64,000 nucleotides of DNA from Dermanyssus gallinae (Eukaryota > Arthropoda > Arachnida > Mesostigmata > Dermanyssidae), in contig QVRM01001074.1 in assembly GCA_003439945.1 (NCBI GenBank), positions 1 to 64,000 of the forward strand, read 5' to 3'. A program made the translations under genes and the position numbers. A model generated the notes under the pieces. The model had not been told where the DNA came from. It saw nothing but the letters and a program-made list of their open reading frames with translations, and did not search any database. Positions 12,267-23,939 of the stretch are shown here, in pieces. Positions within the stretch are counted from its first letter, which is position 1, and each line of letters begins with the position of its first letter.

Positions 12267-13899
12267 CTGAAAATCAGCCGGGCAGTCAAAGTGAGTTCTG
12301 GTTAGACTGGCGCAACCGCGTATCGATACCCGAGTTGCTTACCGACCGTTTGTACTCTGCGCACGTTGAGACGGGAATGTGTGTGAGGCGGTCTTTGATA
12401 TCGTTTGCAAATTTGGGTTCGTGCGACACTGTATCAAAAATAAAAATAAACAATAATATCTGTTACTGAGTCGGGACTATGCAGAAAGCGTTAAGTCAGA
12501 CGACTGGTCCCGCCGTGAAGAGCAAGCGGACGAATGACCAGATATCTTCATGCGTTATTGGAGACAAATGCAGTACATACAACAGCGCTTTACTTTAGAG
12601 GACAAGTACGTTTTGCAATGTAGTCTTATGACGGCAGGGCGGCATTTAAAACTGAAATTGAGCCAAAGTCTCATTTTCGAAGCAAACGATTCTGTGCATC
12701 TTGTAGTACTGAACAATCTTCTATGTATGGAATGTTCCCGGAATGCATTGATGCATCAGAAGCTACTGGAGTGGCATTTTCAAAACCTCTATCATCCGAA
12801 TCATTTTCACCTCCTCAGGTTCAAACGCGCGCGGCATTTCCTCGATACCTTGACGGAGGGGATTATTGCATCCCCTAAAGGTCCGGGGTTAGTCGTCCTA
12901 TAAACTTTGCCCACCTCGTATAGAATCACCGTACACCGATACACCGTTTTTATTTCATAGGTGCATAATGCTGTGGGTAATAGTTACCTATATTGCGCTC
13001 CCACGTTATTCTGGCTTAGAGATTAACCCTTTAATTGGGATAGCTTCTGCTTCGCAATTTCGAAGTTGCAACACCTTCTTTGCATCCATGCATTATCCTA
13101 ACGCTTCCTTTAATTTTTAATCCCCGGCCTCCCATCGCTATAATTTTCGTTTAAGTTCCGTAACTACCTAATCTACCAATTCCTATTTCTTCCCACATAC
13201 CCAAAAATTCGCTGTTCTTAGTTGCCCAGAGCATGCCCGCTACACTGATATAATCTTACTCCATACTTGGTTTAAACTAGTTTTTCTCGTGTATGCTGTC
13301 CGTCACTCCTGTGCGGACGCTGCCTTTACACTATCTTTAATTGGCCCACTAGATATATTAGTGTCTGCCTATTATTGACTACTGAGTCCAATCTGTCTTG
13401 CCGCCCCAATTTCACCCTCCTGTTCCATTTTATTTTTACTTCCATTGTCCTGTCTATTTTATCCGTGTATTTAGACTGTCGATTAATGCCCTAATTCTAC
13501 TACTATACTACAGTTTACTTTTTTTACGTTTTGTGCTTTCCGTTCAATACGTTTTGACGTATCGCCCTCTTCACTTAAGAAACTCTCTGCTAAACTTGAA
13601 ACGGCACCCGAATGAAAACCTACTGAGACCCCTTTGAATCCTTTCTGGTTTCTTACATAAACTCGAGCTATGTACTAGAACAGCGTTTGCAAATGTCAGT
13701 CTTGGCACAAACATTGCCTTCCAATATATATATATATATATATATATATTTGGATTGTTTTAATGCTAAGTTGCCTGTGGCACGATATCGTCTAAATGCA
13801 CCTATCGTTCATCGTGTTCTCGTTACTGGATTTATATAGGCTTTCTCCAGCAGAGGTATGTAGCATCAGGGCATGTTTGACAATTGCAATGACAACCAC

Positions 13900-14020
13900 G
13901 TCCAACAAATACAATCAGCAAGGCCGGGGCTCGAACCTGCGATTGTTTTGCTAACCATGGTTGCCATGGGCTAACGCCCCGTTTCGAACGATGCGTTAGC
14001 CGCCCAAGCGACCGCCGTTA
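13900..14020 (-). mobile_element. Second tRNA-like SINE unit (family S2 candidate)
   Basis: The minus strand reads a B box GGTTCGAGCCC (13938-13928), preceded by a head with a weak A-box-like stretch (TCGCTTGGGCGG). The boxes are further apart than in a true tRNA, because ggctaacgc..gcgttagccc and ggcaaccatggttagc inserts lie between. It lies at a (TA)n run (14023-14046). SINE is inferred; a decayed tRNA pseudogene is the alternative. Confidence 0.5.
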
Positions 14021-15119
14021 CATTATATATATATATATATATATATCGGCAAAGAAATAATTTTTCCCAGTGGAAGGACGGGCGGAAACATCTTGTTTAG
14101 GTGTGAGGGTAAGATGCGTAAAAGTAGTTTTTGTGCATTTTTGTCCTACATAGTTGTACAAAAACTACGTTTGCGGAAGAACTAGGTAATGCATGAAAAA
14201 TCGATCACACCGGCGTGTTCGGCGGAAAATTTAACGCAATTCGAATGCCACCCGATGCAAGCTAGCGAAAGATTAATAGCGGGATTAAGAAAAATTATAA
14301 AAGGCAGGTATGTTGTTATGACTTCCGTTGAGGTTGTCATGTGCAGAACCGTAACATGTTGCCATTACGACAACAAATTAAGCCAAAAAGACTATTATCT
14401 GTATTATTTTCGGACGTTCCGTTTTCGATATGGATGTCAAAAAAGCTCGAAAAAGTTACTCGGCAACTACAAAAGGCAACACCACAACTTTGGTACGAAA
14501 ATAATAGGCATTAGATTTGCTATTGCCTCCGAATAGTCTTTTGGGTGTACATTTTTAATCTTCATGGCAAAATTTCACGGCTCTGCACGTAAACGCTTTC
14601 TCGTAAGACGTAACAACATATCGACTTTTTATAACTTCGCTATTCGCCTTTCGCTAGCTTGTGTCGGGATCGTTAAGGATATGCAGAACTTTCCGTCGAG
14701 CACGCCGTAATGATCGGTTCCTTCATGAGTTGAAGCAGTGCTAAGTTGAGGCGAGGGCAGGCTTAACGCCCACCTCCAATGAATGAATCCGTTACTTATA
14801 AAAAACTTTCTCTGATGTAAAGATGACGAAAATGTTTTTGCAGTATGTAGTTTTCTGTCTTGCATCAAGCACATTCCTCTGAAAAGCTAAACTAAGGTAA
14901 GCTTCTGAAAACCTCTTCTGGTAATCTTAATACCAGTATTTATGCTACCTTCTACAAAGGCTATTCCTCAGAAGTCACACTCATGCAAGAAATTAACGCA
15001 GATTGCGGTTAGGTGAATACCCCTTATAAAGACTGCCCTGTAGGCTGACCTTTAGAATTAAACCTAAAATTGCTTTACTCGCCCCATTGGTATACGCATT
15101 GGAAGATATTTATTGATTG

Positions 15120-15965
15120 ATCTAGTTATATAACTTTTTTATGTTAGCACTTTGGAGTGAACAATTGTCTCCGCGCGAAACGTGTAGTCACGGGTTTTCT
15201 AACCCAGGGTTAGCCCAGTTCAACAATGTGTCCCCTGAACAGATGCTGCGTTTCCTCGTTGAATGTCGAGATGACAGTCCTCTGACGCAAAAAACTCCGA
15301 TGGCTCTCGAGTCTCCCGTGGAAAGGTTAAGGTTTCTGCCCACGCGCTGAATCAACTTCAGTGTAAGCGGTCCTGGGCCTCCCATTGTTTCAAAAGCCAA
15401 CGGACAAAATTGGTGCGGATAGCCAACGGCCAGAGTATTTTCTACATTTGTTAGCCTCTGCTAACCTGGACGCATGACCTGCCTGGTCCGCCCCTGCACC
15501 GACCATCGAAGGGGCTAATGAGTCGGTTACAGTTGCGTCCCAAACAAGCATGCGGCCACGCTCAAAGGGGGTTAAAGTAAGGCCGTCAGGCCTTTTTCCG
15601 TCGTCTCTGGATAGGCCCGGAGGTTCTAGTATACACGGAAAGCCAGCAGACCTCAATGCTCGACTGAAAGTATCATTTAGAGCCGAGTGGCGTGTTCTTC
15701 GGCCTGCGCTTAAGGCGCATGACAAGCCATGATGGGCCAACGCGTCCACAAGGTAACCACAACGACATCGGTGAGAAACGACTAGGTCGACACCAAGCCG
15801 CAGTCCTGTGCTAATGCGTGTCGTCTCGTCATCCAAAAGAGTCCCTATTCGTGGACAGGGTAGGGCATGCAACCAAGCCCCAGCCCCTTCACTACTTACG
15901 GCTCGGAGCCTGGCTTTATCAGCCAAGGTGGGGGCTCTATCGAACAGGAATATAACAATTCTCTA
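15120..15965 (-). pseudogene. Retrotransposon C-terminal fragment with restriction-like endonuclease domain
   Basis: A 178-codon minus-strand frame (15390-15926) encodes the C-terminal part of a non-LTR-type polyprotein. It has a zinc-knuckle-like C-x-C-x7-HGLSC element (CRCGYLVDALAHHGLSC), then GKRPDGLTLTPFERGRML and VWDATVTDSLA, which resembles the PD-D core of a restriction-like endonuclease. A second frame (15188-15400) reads VAFETMGGPGPLTLKLIQ and SRHSTRKRS, the normal continuation, so one frameshift lies near 15.4 kb and another near 15.27 kb. The reverse transcriptase part is absent, as in a 5'-truncated insertion. The 3' end is at about 15.12 kb. Confidence 0.75.
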
Positions 15966-18900
15966 CGCATTGGAATATAACAATGCTCGTAATATATCGT
16001 TTGATTTCGGTGATTCAAGGCCTAGTGCCGACACAAAAGGGGGCTTTTTGTTGCCTACATGTTAGCCTCGGGCGGAAATTTTATGTGATTGTCACTTTTC
16101 CAGATCTTAGGCAGTACCCTTGTGGCAATCCACGACTTTACAATTCGACGCATTGAGGGCCCCCGATTATTTGTGAAGCGCAACGCAGTTTATAAATCGT
16201 TCGCAACTGCATCAAGCGCCTAGGTTACTGCCCTCGGGGTACCAAAAACCCTCGTTGCTATAGAAGGAGGCACGCTTTGTTCAGTATATCGTGTAAATGC
16301 GGAAGTCGGAGTATGTATAGCTCAGCGCCGTTGGCAAATGGGAAGCAATGAACACTTACAAAGGGGTGTACAGTACAAGTGGGTGTCTCTACTGTGTTAC
16401 AGGACATTAGGTGACCGATTTGATGTAGTCTAGACGCACTCGACAGAGACCTGAATTCAAAAATGTGTTTCTAGAAATTTGCATTTGGCGCACAGAGTTT
16501 TAGTCGAATTACGTCTGGAATTATTCAGCTAGAACATACGCGCCGTATTTACTGATGCCGCTTACAATCTGTTAAGGTTGCTCGTAGTAAAAAGCGTAAA
16601 GGCAAATTTCGGCCAGGAGTTTTGCACCTGTAGCGTCAACCAAGGGAATGCATTCGACCGCCATGCCGTGAAAAACTGCTCTGTTTAGATCGCGGCCTGC
16701 GTCAGATGAGAGCAAATAAATCAGAGCACTTTGTACGACGCTGTTACAGCTGCACGTGGTATAACCTTCGATCTAACCCTTAGGTACACGCGACTGGACG
16801 TTCTTAATGCTATTGGAAACCAAGGGCCCGGCACATATATCTAGCTCCTAGCCTGCTAGGTAGTTGGCGGGGTCGCACAGTTCTGTACCGAAGTACAGAC
16901 CAATCCATGTCCGAAGTATCGTCATCATCGTCATCATCTTCTTCTTCATCGCACCTGCCGAATACCTGGCCACCAAGCTTCCAGATATAGCTGGAACTTG
17001 TGCATATGTGTAAGTGTGTGTGGTCTTGTATATGCGTATGTGCATACAGGCCGACTGAGGAAACTAGACTGGGGGAACAGTAAATGGTCTGATGCCTTCG
17101 ACCTTGTCCGCAAACCTCTACTAAGAAGTAAATAGCGAGCGCTACTGGCTCAGTGAAGGCCTAACGTAGTCGCGGTTGGCGTCTGTCTTCAACAAGTGAA
17201 CGTACCGGAACAGCGTGTCAATCTAGCGCCGAAACGTGTCGGAATCTCTAACCGAGAGCGGGAGATTAACCGCAGTGCCCTCATTTTCCCATTTTCACTG
17301 CTCCTCTCCTATTTGCTTTCGCGATGCTCATTTCTCTCTCTCTCTCTCTATCCTTTTTATGCGATATCGCGTTGGTGTTCAGGAGTTTCTTTTTTCGTTA
17401 CAGGTTATGCGTATCGTCGCTTTGCATCTGTGTATCGATGTATCTTTCGACCTTCTCTTGCCAATTCGAATTGCCAAACTCTCACTGAAAGTTGCTTGAG
17501 AGAAACATATGCCCCAGGCGGGGGGCAGACAAATGGCGTTGTATCGCGTCTCGACACACTTTCTTACCACGCCCGACTCTCATTGCGCATACATACCTGT
17601 ATAAGTAGCTGCGTCTCAGCTAGGCAAAGAACGCCAGTAGCGGTGGCTGACTGAGGCTCGTCGACATGACGTCTTGCCGTCGACTCGGCACAAATCTACA
17701 TACGGCCAGCCGAAAACGCCTACACAGCGCAGCCGCACATTAACTCAATGTCTACAAATCGCTTCGCTGAAAGCGACAGGGCTCCGTGACGTAGCTGTAT
17801 GCATTTCTCGTATAGCCACATTGCTGCTGCTGCTGCCGTCGTCATCGTTGTTGCTGTTGTTGTTGTGTTGTTGTTAATACTATTGCCGTGGCTGTTGATG
17901 CTCGGTTGTTGTTCTATCCTATTGTTACTTGGCTGTTGCTCTTATAGTCTAACTTTAATGCGGTACTGGTAAGTTCACTTATTGAAGACGCCGACGGTTG
18001 AAGCCTTCATTGACCTAGTAGAGCTCGTTGCTCATTTCCTAATAGGATTTTGTGGACAAGGTCAAGATCATCAGACCGTTTTTGTTCTTAGTCTGATTTC
18101 GTCAGTCGTTTTTATACAATTAATAATGCCATTTTTGCTATGCTTTCAGCTATTGTATTTATATTGATATGATCATCGTCGTCGCCCTGCTTAATGCTTT
18201 TATGCTGTTTTTATGATCTCAATACGAGAGTATTTGGTTTAGCTGTTGATACGGTTGTTGCTGTAGTTGTTCTTGGTGCTTTAGTAAAGTACGCTTCTAA
18301 TAATAATAATAATAATAATAGTTGCGACCGACTTTAAAAATAAACCGCCCTGCGGTGCACTCAAGATGTGATGTATGATGCCGCTCCAAAGATGGCATAA
18401 ATGTAGCGCATGCGTTAAGTTCAGCAAGTTGTGTATTTGTGTACTAAGGTTTCTCTACTTTATAGGTTTATTAGAGCCGTTCTTCTTGAATAATTTTTAA
18501 ATTGAACCTTCATCTGGACGAGAAACTAAAATTGAAAACACCTCGTAGTGTTATTCAAAAAAATATATTTACGCGAGAATATAGCAAAACCCTGCAGGTA
18601 CCAACTTACGTCTTGCATTTCACTGCCTGGGAGCCACCGATAGACCCTGTTTCGTGAACTGATTGGATATTTTCTTTAAATGTAATAATTCTATAATATT
18701 GTAGGCTTAGAAAGCGCGGTTCAAACAGTCAACTCAAGTATGACATATGCTCAAAAAGGTTGCTTTTTGGTAGGACACAAGCAGCATAGTTCCGTGCGAG
18801 CCTTTGAGAAGAACTTTTAAGACGCACGACTTCCACAGTGCTGAGTCATTCAAACATTGCATCAAACACCAAATATATAATAAAAATAACTTTAGGCTAT

Positions 18901-19289
18901 ATTATGTTAAATAAAATATACATTTTTAGTCTTCGGTCTTTTAGACTTCCCGTAGTTCCTGCAACCCCGGAAACTATTGATCTCTCGATCACGAGAGGTC
19001 GCATATGAGTAGATGCTAAGCACGAGGTTCTTTGTGTCACCCAGCTCGTTTTAAAAAATTGGTTCAAAAAATTATTTTTAGCAAACATTAAAATAGTGAA
19101 AGGAGATTCTAAAGAATAAGCAGCCTCACAAATTCCGGAAAAATATTGTCGTGTTTTTGTCACGTTCGCAACTTGGAGGTTCCTAAACAAAATTGACATA
19201 ACGATCTATTCTTACTTAAGTAGCAACTTTAGGTCTGAACCGTATTCACTATCTCAGAATTAAGTATAACAAAGCCCAGCTATAACATA

Positions 19290-19504
19290 GCCCTTGTATA
19301 TATATATATATATCTAATATTAGATTATATATTTTATTTATATATATACAGTATATGTATATATATATATATATTATATATATATATTACATTATATGTA
19401 TATATATAAATATATATATATATATTATTAATATATATATATATATATACATACATATATGTATATATATTTAATATATATATATACATATTATGTATAT
19501 TATA
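19290..19504. repeat. TA-rich block at the left end of the Tc1-like element
   Basis: Imperfect TA repeats run up to the left terminus of the transposon. A shorter (TA)n run (21091-21129) adjoins the right terminus, so the element appears to have landed in, or fostered, a TA tract. Confidence 0.95.
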
Positions 19505-19729
19505 CAGTCCCTGAAAAAAATATAGGGCCACTCATTTTTGTTACATTTGACGCATTTATGTATTATAACATATCGTTTTAAAATCACAGTGATACATGCT
19601 CACAGAGTAACAGCGAAGACTTCTATCGACATTTAGGGTCTCGGATTACTTTGAACCACGAGATTTTCACATTTGGCACAGCTACACCGCGAAAAAATTA
19701 TAAGGCCACTAGCAAGATACCTGTTTTAA

Positions 19730-20300
19730 CAAATTAATTAAGCAGATCAACGGCATTTGGGCTAATTTCACGGCATTTAGACTATACATAGTACTCAGTG
19801 AACTTCCCATTAAGTCAGATAACCTCAAAAGTGCGGTTTGGTATAGTGATAAACGAATTTTGGATGCCGTTTTGCAAGAGCTCGTCCCAAGCCTCGAAAA
19901 TTGTTTTTTATCCGTGTAAACTTTTTGTTCGAGCCAGCTCCACACATTCTGGATCATATTAAGATCAGATGAGAGTGCAGGCTAGCGAAGGAATTCAATG
20001 TGACGTTGGTCGAACCAGCTTCCAATCAGCCTGGCGGTGTGAATCGGGGCGTTATCGTGTGTAAAAACGAAGTCTGGCCATCCCATCAGCTTAAAATGCG
20101 CCGATTGCTCTTTTAGCAAATCCCCGTATCGCGTCGAATAAACACGACCGTCTAAAAAAACAATCGACGACTTTGTATAATATCCGACAACAGCCCAGAT
20201 CACCACTGAACCGCCACCTAAGTGACGTTTTGACAAAATTCGTTCTTCCTTGCGGACATCGTGCGAATAATAGTAAAATCGATCCGATTCATCAAAGTTA
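19730..20300 (-). pseudogene. Tc1-like transposase remnant (DD34E type, catalytic Glu lost)
   Basis: The minus strand encodes the catalytic domain of a Tc1-type transposase. FDESDRFYYY carries the first Asp, LGGGSVVIWAVVGYYT the middle strand, and FTHDNAPIHTARLIGSW the second Asp. A stop (TAG at 19981-19983, in the place of the usual Trp) follows EFLR, then PALSSDLNMIQNVWSWLE continues in the same frame. The third catalytic position is Gln instead of Glu, 34 residues after the second Asp. The DNA-binding N-terminal half cannot be read clearly upstream. The copy is non-functional on two counts. Confidence 0.88.
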
Positions 20301-20334
20301 AACTTTTTTCATTCGAAAAGAGCGCTCTGTGTCA

Positions 20335-20397
20335 CTCAGTGGTCCATCACATCGTATCGTGGGCACTCAGTGGTCCATGACATTTTATCGTGGGCGA
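20335..20397 (+). repeat. 31-bp tandem duplication inside the Tc1-like element
   Basis: The unit cactcagtggtccat.aca...tatcgtggg occurs twice in succession with a few differences, in the 5' half of the transposase region. Confidence 0.8.
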
Positions 20398-21090
20398 AGT
20401 CAAGACGAGCTTTCATCGGTCAGCGGTCAATCGTTGTTTTTTCTTGTGTTTTTGCCAATTTGTCTTCCTGAGGAAGCTTTGCACATTTCGCACTTTCGTT
20501 TGCACGTCGGCCGCCGCCGCAATTGCCCTTGCCGAGGGCGTTAGAGTTCGACGCTTTCTTCAGAATTGCAGCTTGTTTCGTTCCGAAATAAAATTTGGAC
20601 GCCCGGAACTCCTTTTTTACGGCGTATTTTTTTACCTAAATGAACAAAGTTATTTACTACTTGGGCACAACGCCCCAATTGACAGGAAATTTAGCGATTA
20701 GAGCGGCCGATGTCCTTATAAGTATTGATATGGGCCTTTTCTTCACCCATGAGGCGCCAGCCTAAGCCTATCGTTTGAACAAAGAAAAAACTTCTGGTAG
20801 GAGGGTTGCCTTTGTTTCTGTCGAGCCGTTAAGTGAGCCCAAATGTCGTTATTCCGTTTAATTCACTCGTTAATACATGCATCTTGCTAATGACATTATC
20901 ATTTTTTCGCGGTGCAGCTGTGCCACATGTGGAAATCTCGTGGTTCAAAGTAATCCGAGACCCCAAATGTCAATAGAAGTCCTCGTTGTTACTCTGTGAG
21001 CATGTATCACTGTGATCTTTACACATTTGGTTATAATAAATGAGTGAAATGTGGCAAAAGTGGGTGGCCCTATATTTTTTTCAGGGACTG

Positions 21091-21129
<39 letters not shown>

Positions 21130-21300
21130 TTTTTTTTTGTGGAGGAGGGTGAAATGCAGTTACGCACTACTGCTACGAGTAGGAAAATTCGGTTTCCATC
21201 TCGAGCTGTGTGGGACTCGACCCCAGCGGATGGATGTTACGCCGCTGAGACCCATACCCACTAAACGCACCTCCCCCCTTAAGCTTCACTCTCTGATGGC
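21130..21300 (-). mobile_element. tRNA-like unit next to the Tc1 element (SINE candidate)
   Basis: On the minus strand, GGGTCGAGTCC (21223-21213) differs from the B-box consensus at one base, and gcgtttagtgggtatggg (21268-21251) lies where an A box is expected. The unit fills the gap between the Tc1-like terminus with its (TA)n tail and the R1-like LINE. Only one copy is visible, so family status is unproven. Confidence 0.45.
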
Positions 21301-21349
21301 CCAGGTCTCTATAGAATAGTGCTATGAGCCATCAGGAGAAGTGGCGAGT

Positions 21350-22615
21350 GCCCTATCGGATCAATTGGCCGGGGTCGCTCACGGGTTCCCCCCACCTGTC
21401 AGGCGCACTTTGTCCCAGCCCTTGCGAACCCGTTTGATTCAAAGTTGCGCTTTCTTCAGCCGTGCTGGCTTCAAATGGATTCTGCCTTTCCGTGCATCTT
21501 ATGTGCTTTGTCTTTAGCACCTCCTGTGCTATTTCCGCTCCCAATTCCCATGGTTGGGCCGAACCCAGGATGTACTCCACGAAACATTTCAGACAGTTTC
21601 GTGGAGGGTCTTGAACTTCAGGGTGGGTTATTCCCGCTCTGGACCATTTCTCGCAAATGTGTCTTATCGCTCCGGTTCTGGTCTCCTCCCATGTCTGGCA
21701 CTTAAGAAGTGTGTGTTCTGGACCGTCTTCCAGGGCATCTTCGCAGAAAAGACATATTTCTGATAGGGCCTTCCCGATTCGGTGGAGGTATGATTGGAAG
21801 TTTCCATGCCCCGTGAGAATCCCCTCCCGGCTTTGCTATCCATGCCTGGATGTTTGGCAGCAGTTTGGTCAGGCTCTTTCCGGGGGCCCCGGAGGGAATG
21901 GCGTCCCACTCAGCTTGCCATTCTTCTAAAGTGACTTTTCTTTCTCGTTCTTTGTCGATTTCTGTAGGTGTGCCAATGTCCCACAGCCGTTGTCTCTCGA
22001 ACGCCTTAATGGTCCCAAGAAATGTCTCCAGCCAAGCAGCAGAGCCGCATTTGTGCTGATCGTTATGTACCCTTGTATTACCCTTAGGGCTGCGATCCTC
22101 TGCGTTTTGCGCAGGAGTAGTTTTGCTTTCTTTGTCTTAAGAGCCGTTCTGGCCCATACGGCAGCTCCGAAGAGAACGATAGACTCTGCAACTGCCATTA
22201 GTAGTTTTATTGGGCGAGCCCGCGGTCCGTGTACGTTTGGAAGTATCCTCGCTATAGCGTTTGCCGTCTTAGATGCTTTTTCCACAGCCTTTTTTAAGTG
22301 GCATAAGCCTGTCATGGACGTGTCCAGCGTCACCCCAAGATAGCGGGCTTCTTTCACGAACTGGATTGTTTGCCCTGCAACCTGTATGTGCAGCGGTCGG
22401 ACTCTCTTCTTGCCAGTTAAGAGGATGATCTCACTATTTTTAGGGGCGAGTGCCAGCCCCGCGGCCTTCATCCATTCCGCTGTTGAGTGCAGGGCTTTGT
22501 TCGTGTTTAGCTCAAGTTCGTCCTCCGTTTTAGCCTGTGCCACAACCGCTAAGTCGTCAGCGTAAGCTATCATGTCTATTCCCGGGGGTAGATCGGTTTG
22601 CCGCAAGACGTCATC
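21350..22615 (-). pseudogene. R1-like LINE, C-terminal half of the reverse transcriptase ORF
   Basis: The minus strand keeps about 230 contiguous codons of an R1-clade polymerase: MIAYADDLAVVAQAKTEDE (catalytic YADD), KEARYLGVTLDTSM (the LGV box), then ARILPNVHGPRARP and RVIQGYITISTNAALLL. Beyond a frameshift near 21.93 kb the C-terminal part continues (AWKLPIIPPPNRE, and VEYILGSAQPWELGAEIAQ at 21.4-21.58 kb). The 5' side is cut off at a (TA)n microsatellite near 22.62 kb. It lies in GPB5 intron 2, next to the Tc1-like element. Confidence 0.85.
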
Positions 22616-22689
22616 ATACATATATATATATATATATATATATGGACCGACATAGCCCGCCGGCAAATTTATTTGTCCATGTTGTCTGT

Positions 22690-22727
<38 letters not shown>

Positions 22728-23683
22728 CATATATGTATGTTTTTATATATTTCATATATACTTTTAAGATACAGATAATCTACTCGACGTTTAACTAATA
22801 AATAGATGAGATTGAGGGCCGGACAGTCGGAACCGTAATCATTTAAACTCGGACACTTCATCTATATTAGTTTGGAGGACAAAAACGACTGCGTTTTTAG
22901 CTCTTCTAGCAGACGGTGCTGCGTCACAGCGACACAACACTCTTGTTTAGCGTCCAGATCTACTGCAGACGTTCAGGACACTACAGGGGCATCAAAAACA
23001 CGCTCTGCATGGCCATCAGTTCACCGTTTGATAGACACTAATATCGCACAGCATACCGCTTATTAAATGGGCCCGCCTGAAGTTACAAAAAACATTGTCC
23101 ACACCAACAACAATGACAACGATCGATGCGGTAGTATTGGCGAACGGTAGAAACACTTCCGTCGCCAGTCGTCAGCCTGGTACTGTGCGTGCTACGAGAG
23201 CGAATACAGCACTCGCCCAAGCAGCTGCTGCTGATGCTGGAATCGTCGTTTTCGCTGCCCGCAAATGCTGAACGTGAAAGATTTTTGTCTCCTGTTTAAG
23301 AGGGAGCCTGTCTCCTTCTTCGCGGTCTGTCGGGCTCTCGTGTTTTCCTGTCTTCCTAACTATTTAGCTAGGACCGCACAACTCACAATTTCGTGCAATA
23401 CTGACATCGCAAGCAGCGTTAAGCCATACTTGGTCTAGGGTATGTATGGCTAGCACCGATCTCATATCACACGACCAGAATAGCACAAATGCGACTTGTA
23501 TACCAGCAGCACGAAGATTCAACACCAATAAGCTATATACCTATAAGCTTGATTATACCATTACAATAGGCAATCGAAACGATTGACCTATTTGTTCAAC
23601 ATATGAGGTGCTCTTTGAACTCAATCTAGCAACAAGAACACCTTAGCCAGGCTCTGAAAGGTCCACGCGCAAATCGGATTACA

Positions 23684-23684
<1 letters not shown>

Positions 23685-23736
<52 letters not shown>
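23685..23736. repeat. (TA)n microsatellite beside GPB5 exon 2
   Basis: About 26 TA units, roughly 100 bp into the intron after exon 2 (minus strand). Other runs in the GPB5 introns are at 13724-13749, 14023-14046, 22618-22642, 22690-22735, 24531-24590 and 25597-25624. Confidence 0.97.
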
Positions 23737-23741
<5 letters not shown>

Positions 23742-23834
23742 GCCAAAACAGGACAGTTAGAGAGTAAAACAAGCACGGTCCAAAGGAGTAGGAATATATA
23801 GGATTGACAAAGCGAATCGTAAAGCATTTGGTAC

Positions 23835-23939
23835 CTCGAGTGACTCGCAGCGTCCTTTGCAGGCGTGAATGGTGAGCGTGTCCCAGCACTGCCTGCCATT
23901 ACTGTCGGTTCTCGTCGGCATATAAGTGTAGCGAGACAC
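23835..23939 (-). CDS. GPB5: Glycoprotein hormone beta 5, exon 2: first half of the cystine knot
   Basis: This 105-nt exon encodes 35 residues in phase 0/0. It begins VSRYTYMP after the acceptor gcttacag and ends CKGRCESLE before the donor gtacca. It supplies three knot cysteines (GRQCW, HACKGRC). The C-x-G-x-C element is the signature ring of glycoprotein hormone beta subunits and normally reads CWGRC; here the Trp is Lys. The RTDSNGRQCWD stretch is characteristic of arthropod GPB5. Spliced to exon 3 it gives CESLE-FADWRFPYKR, which matches the family order of CxGxC followed shortly by the DWRFPYKRS segment. Identification rests on known features of the family, not on a database search. Confidence 0.9.

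Larger units (their letters stand above)
19505..21090 (-). mobile_element. Tc1-like DNA transposon with long IR/DR termini, inactive
   Basis: Terminal inverted repeats begin at cagtccctgaaaaaaatata (19505) and end at the complementary sequence at 21090, flanked by TA on both sides. The repeats match over about 190-220 bp (19505 to about 19725; about 20870 to 21090). Each carries a second inner copy of the outer motif (outer aaaaatatagggccac, inner aaaaattataaggccac near 19690), the IR/DR design of some Tc1 elements. The 1586-bp element carries one decayed transposase gene. It sits in (TA)n-rich DNA, which is consistent with insertion at TA. Confidence 0.92.
12267..23834 (-). other. GPB5 intron 2 (11.6 kb), packed with mobile elements
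   Basis: This stretch is bounded by the gtacca donor after exon 2 and the ctgattttcag acceptor before exon 3. It holds a SINE-like unit near 13.9 kb, a restriction-like-endonuclease retrotransposon fragment (15.1-16.0 kb), CT-rich and (TAA)n DNA near 17.3 and 18.3 kb, a Tc1-like transposon (19.5-21.1 kb), a further tRNA-like unit (21.1-21.3 kb) and an R1-like LINE (21.35-22.6 kb). An unassigned plus-strand frame of 117 codons lies at 12550-12903 with no motif that can be named. The remainder shows nothing gene-like. Confidence 0.7.

Noticed and set aside
11727..12305. 192-codon plus-strand frame opposite GPB5 exon 3
   Set aside because: It is the complement of the hormone exon and its extension; the minus strand has the recognisable cystine-knot protein.
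12550..12903. 117-codon plus-strand frame in GPB5 intron 2
   Set aside because: It has no recognisable motif, homologous copy in the window or flanking signal; length alone is not enough.
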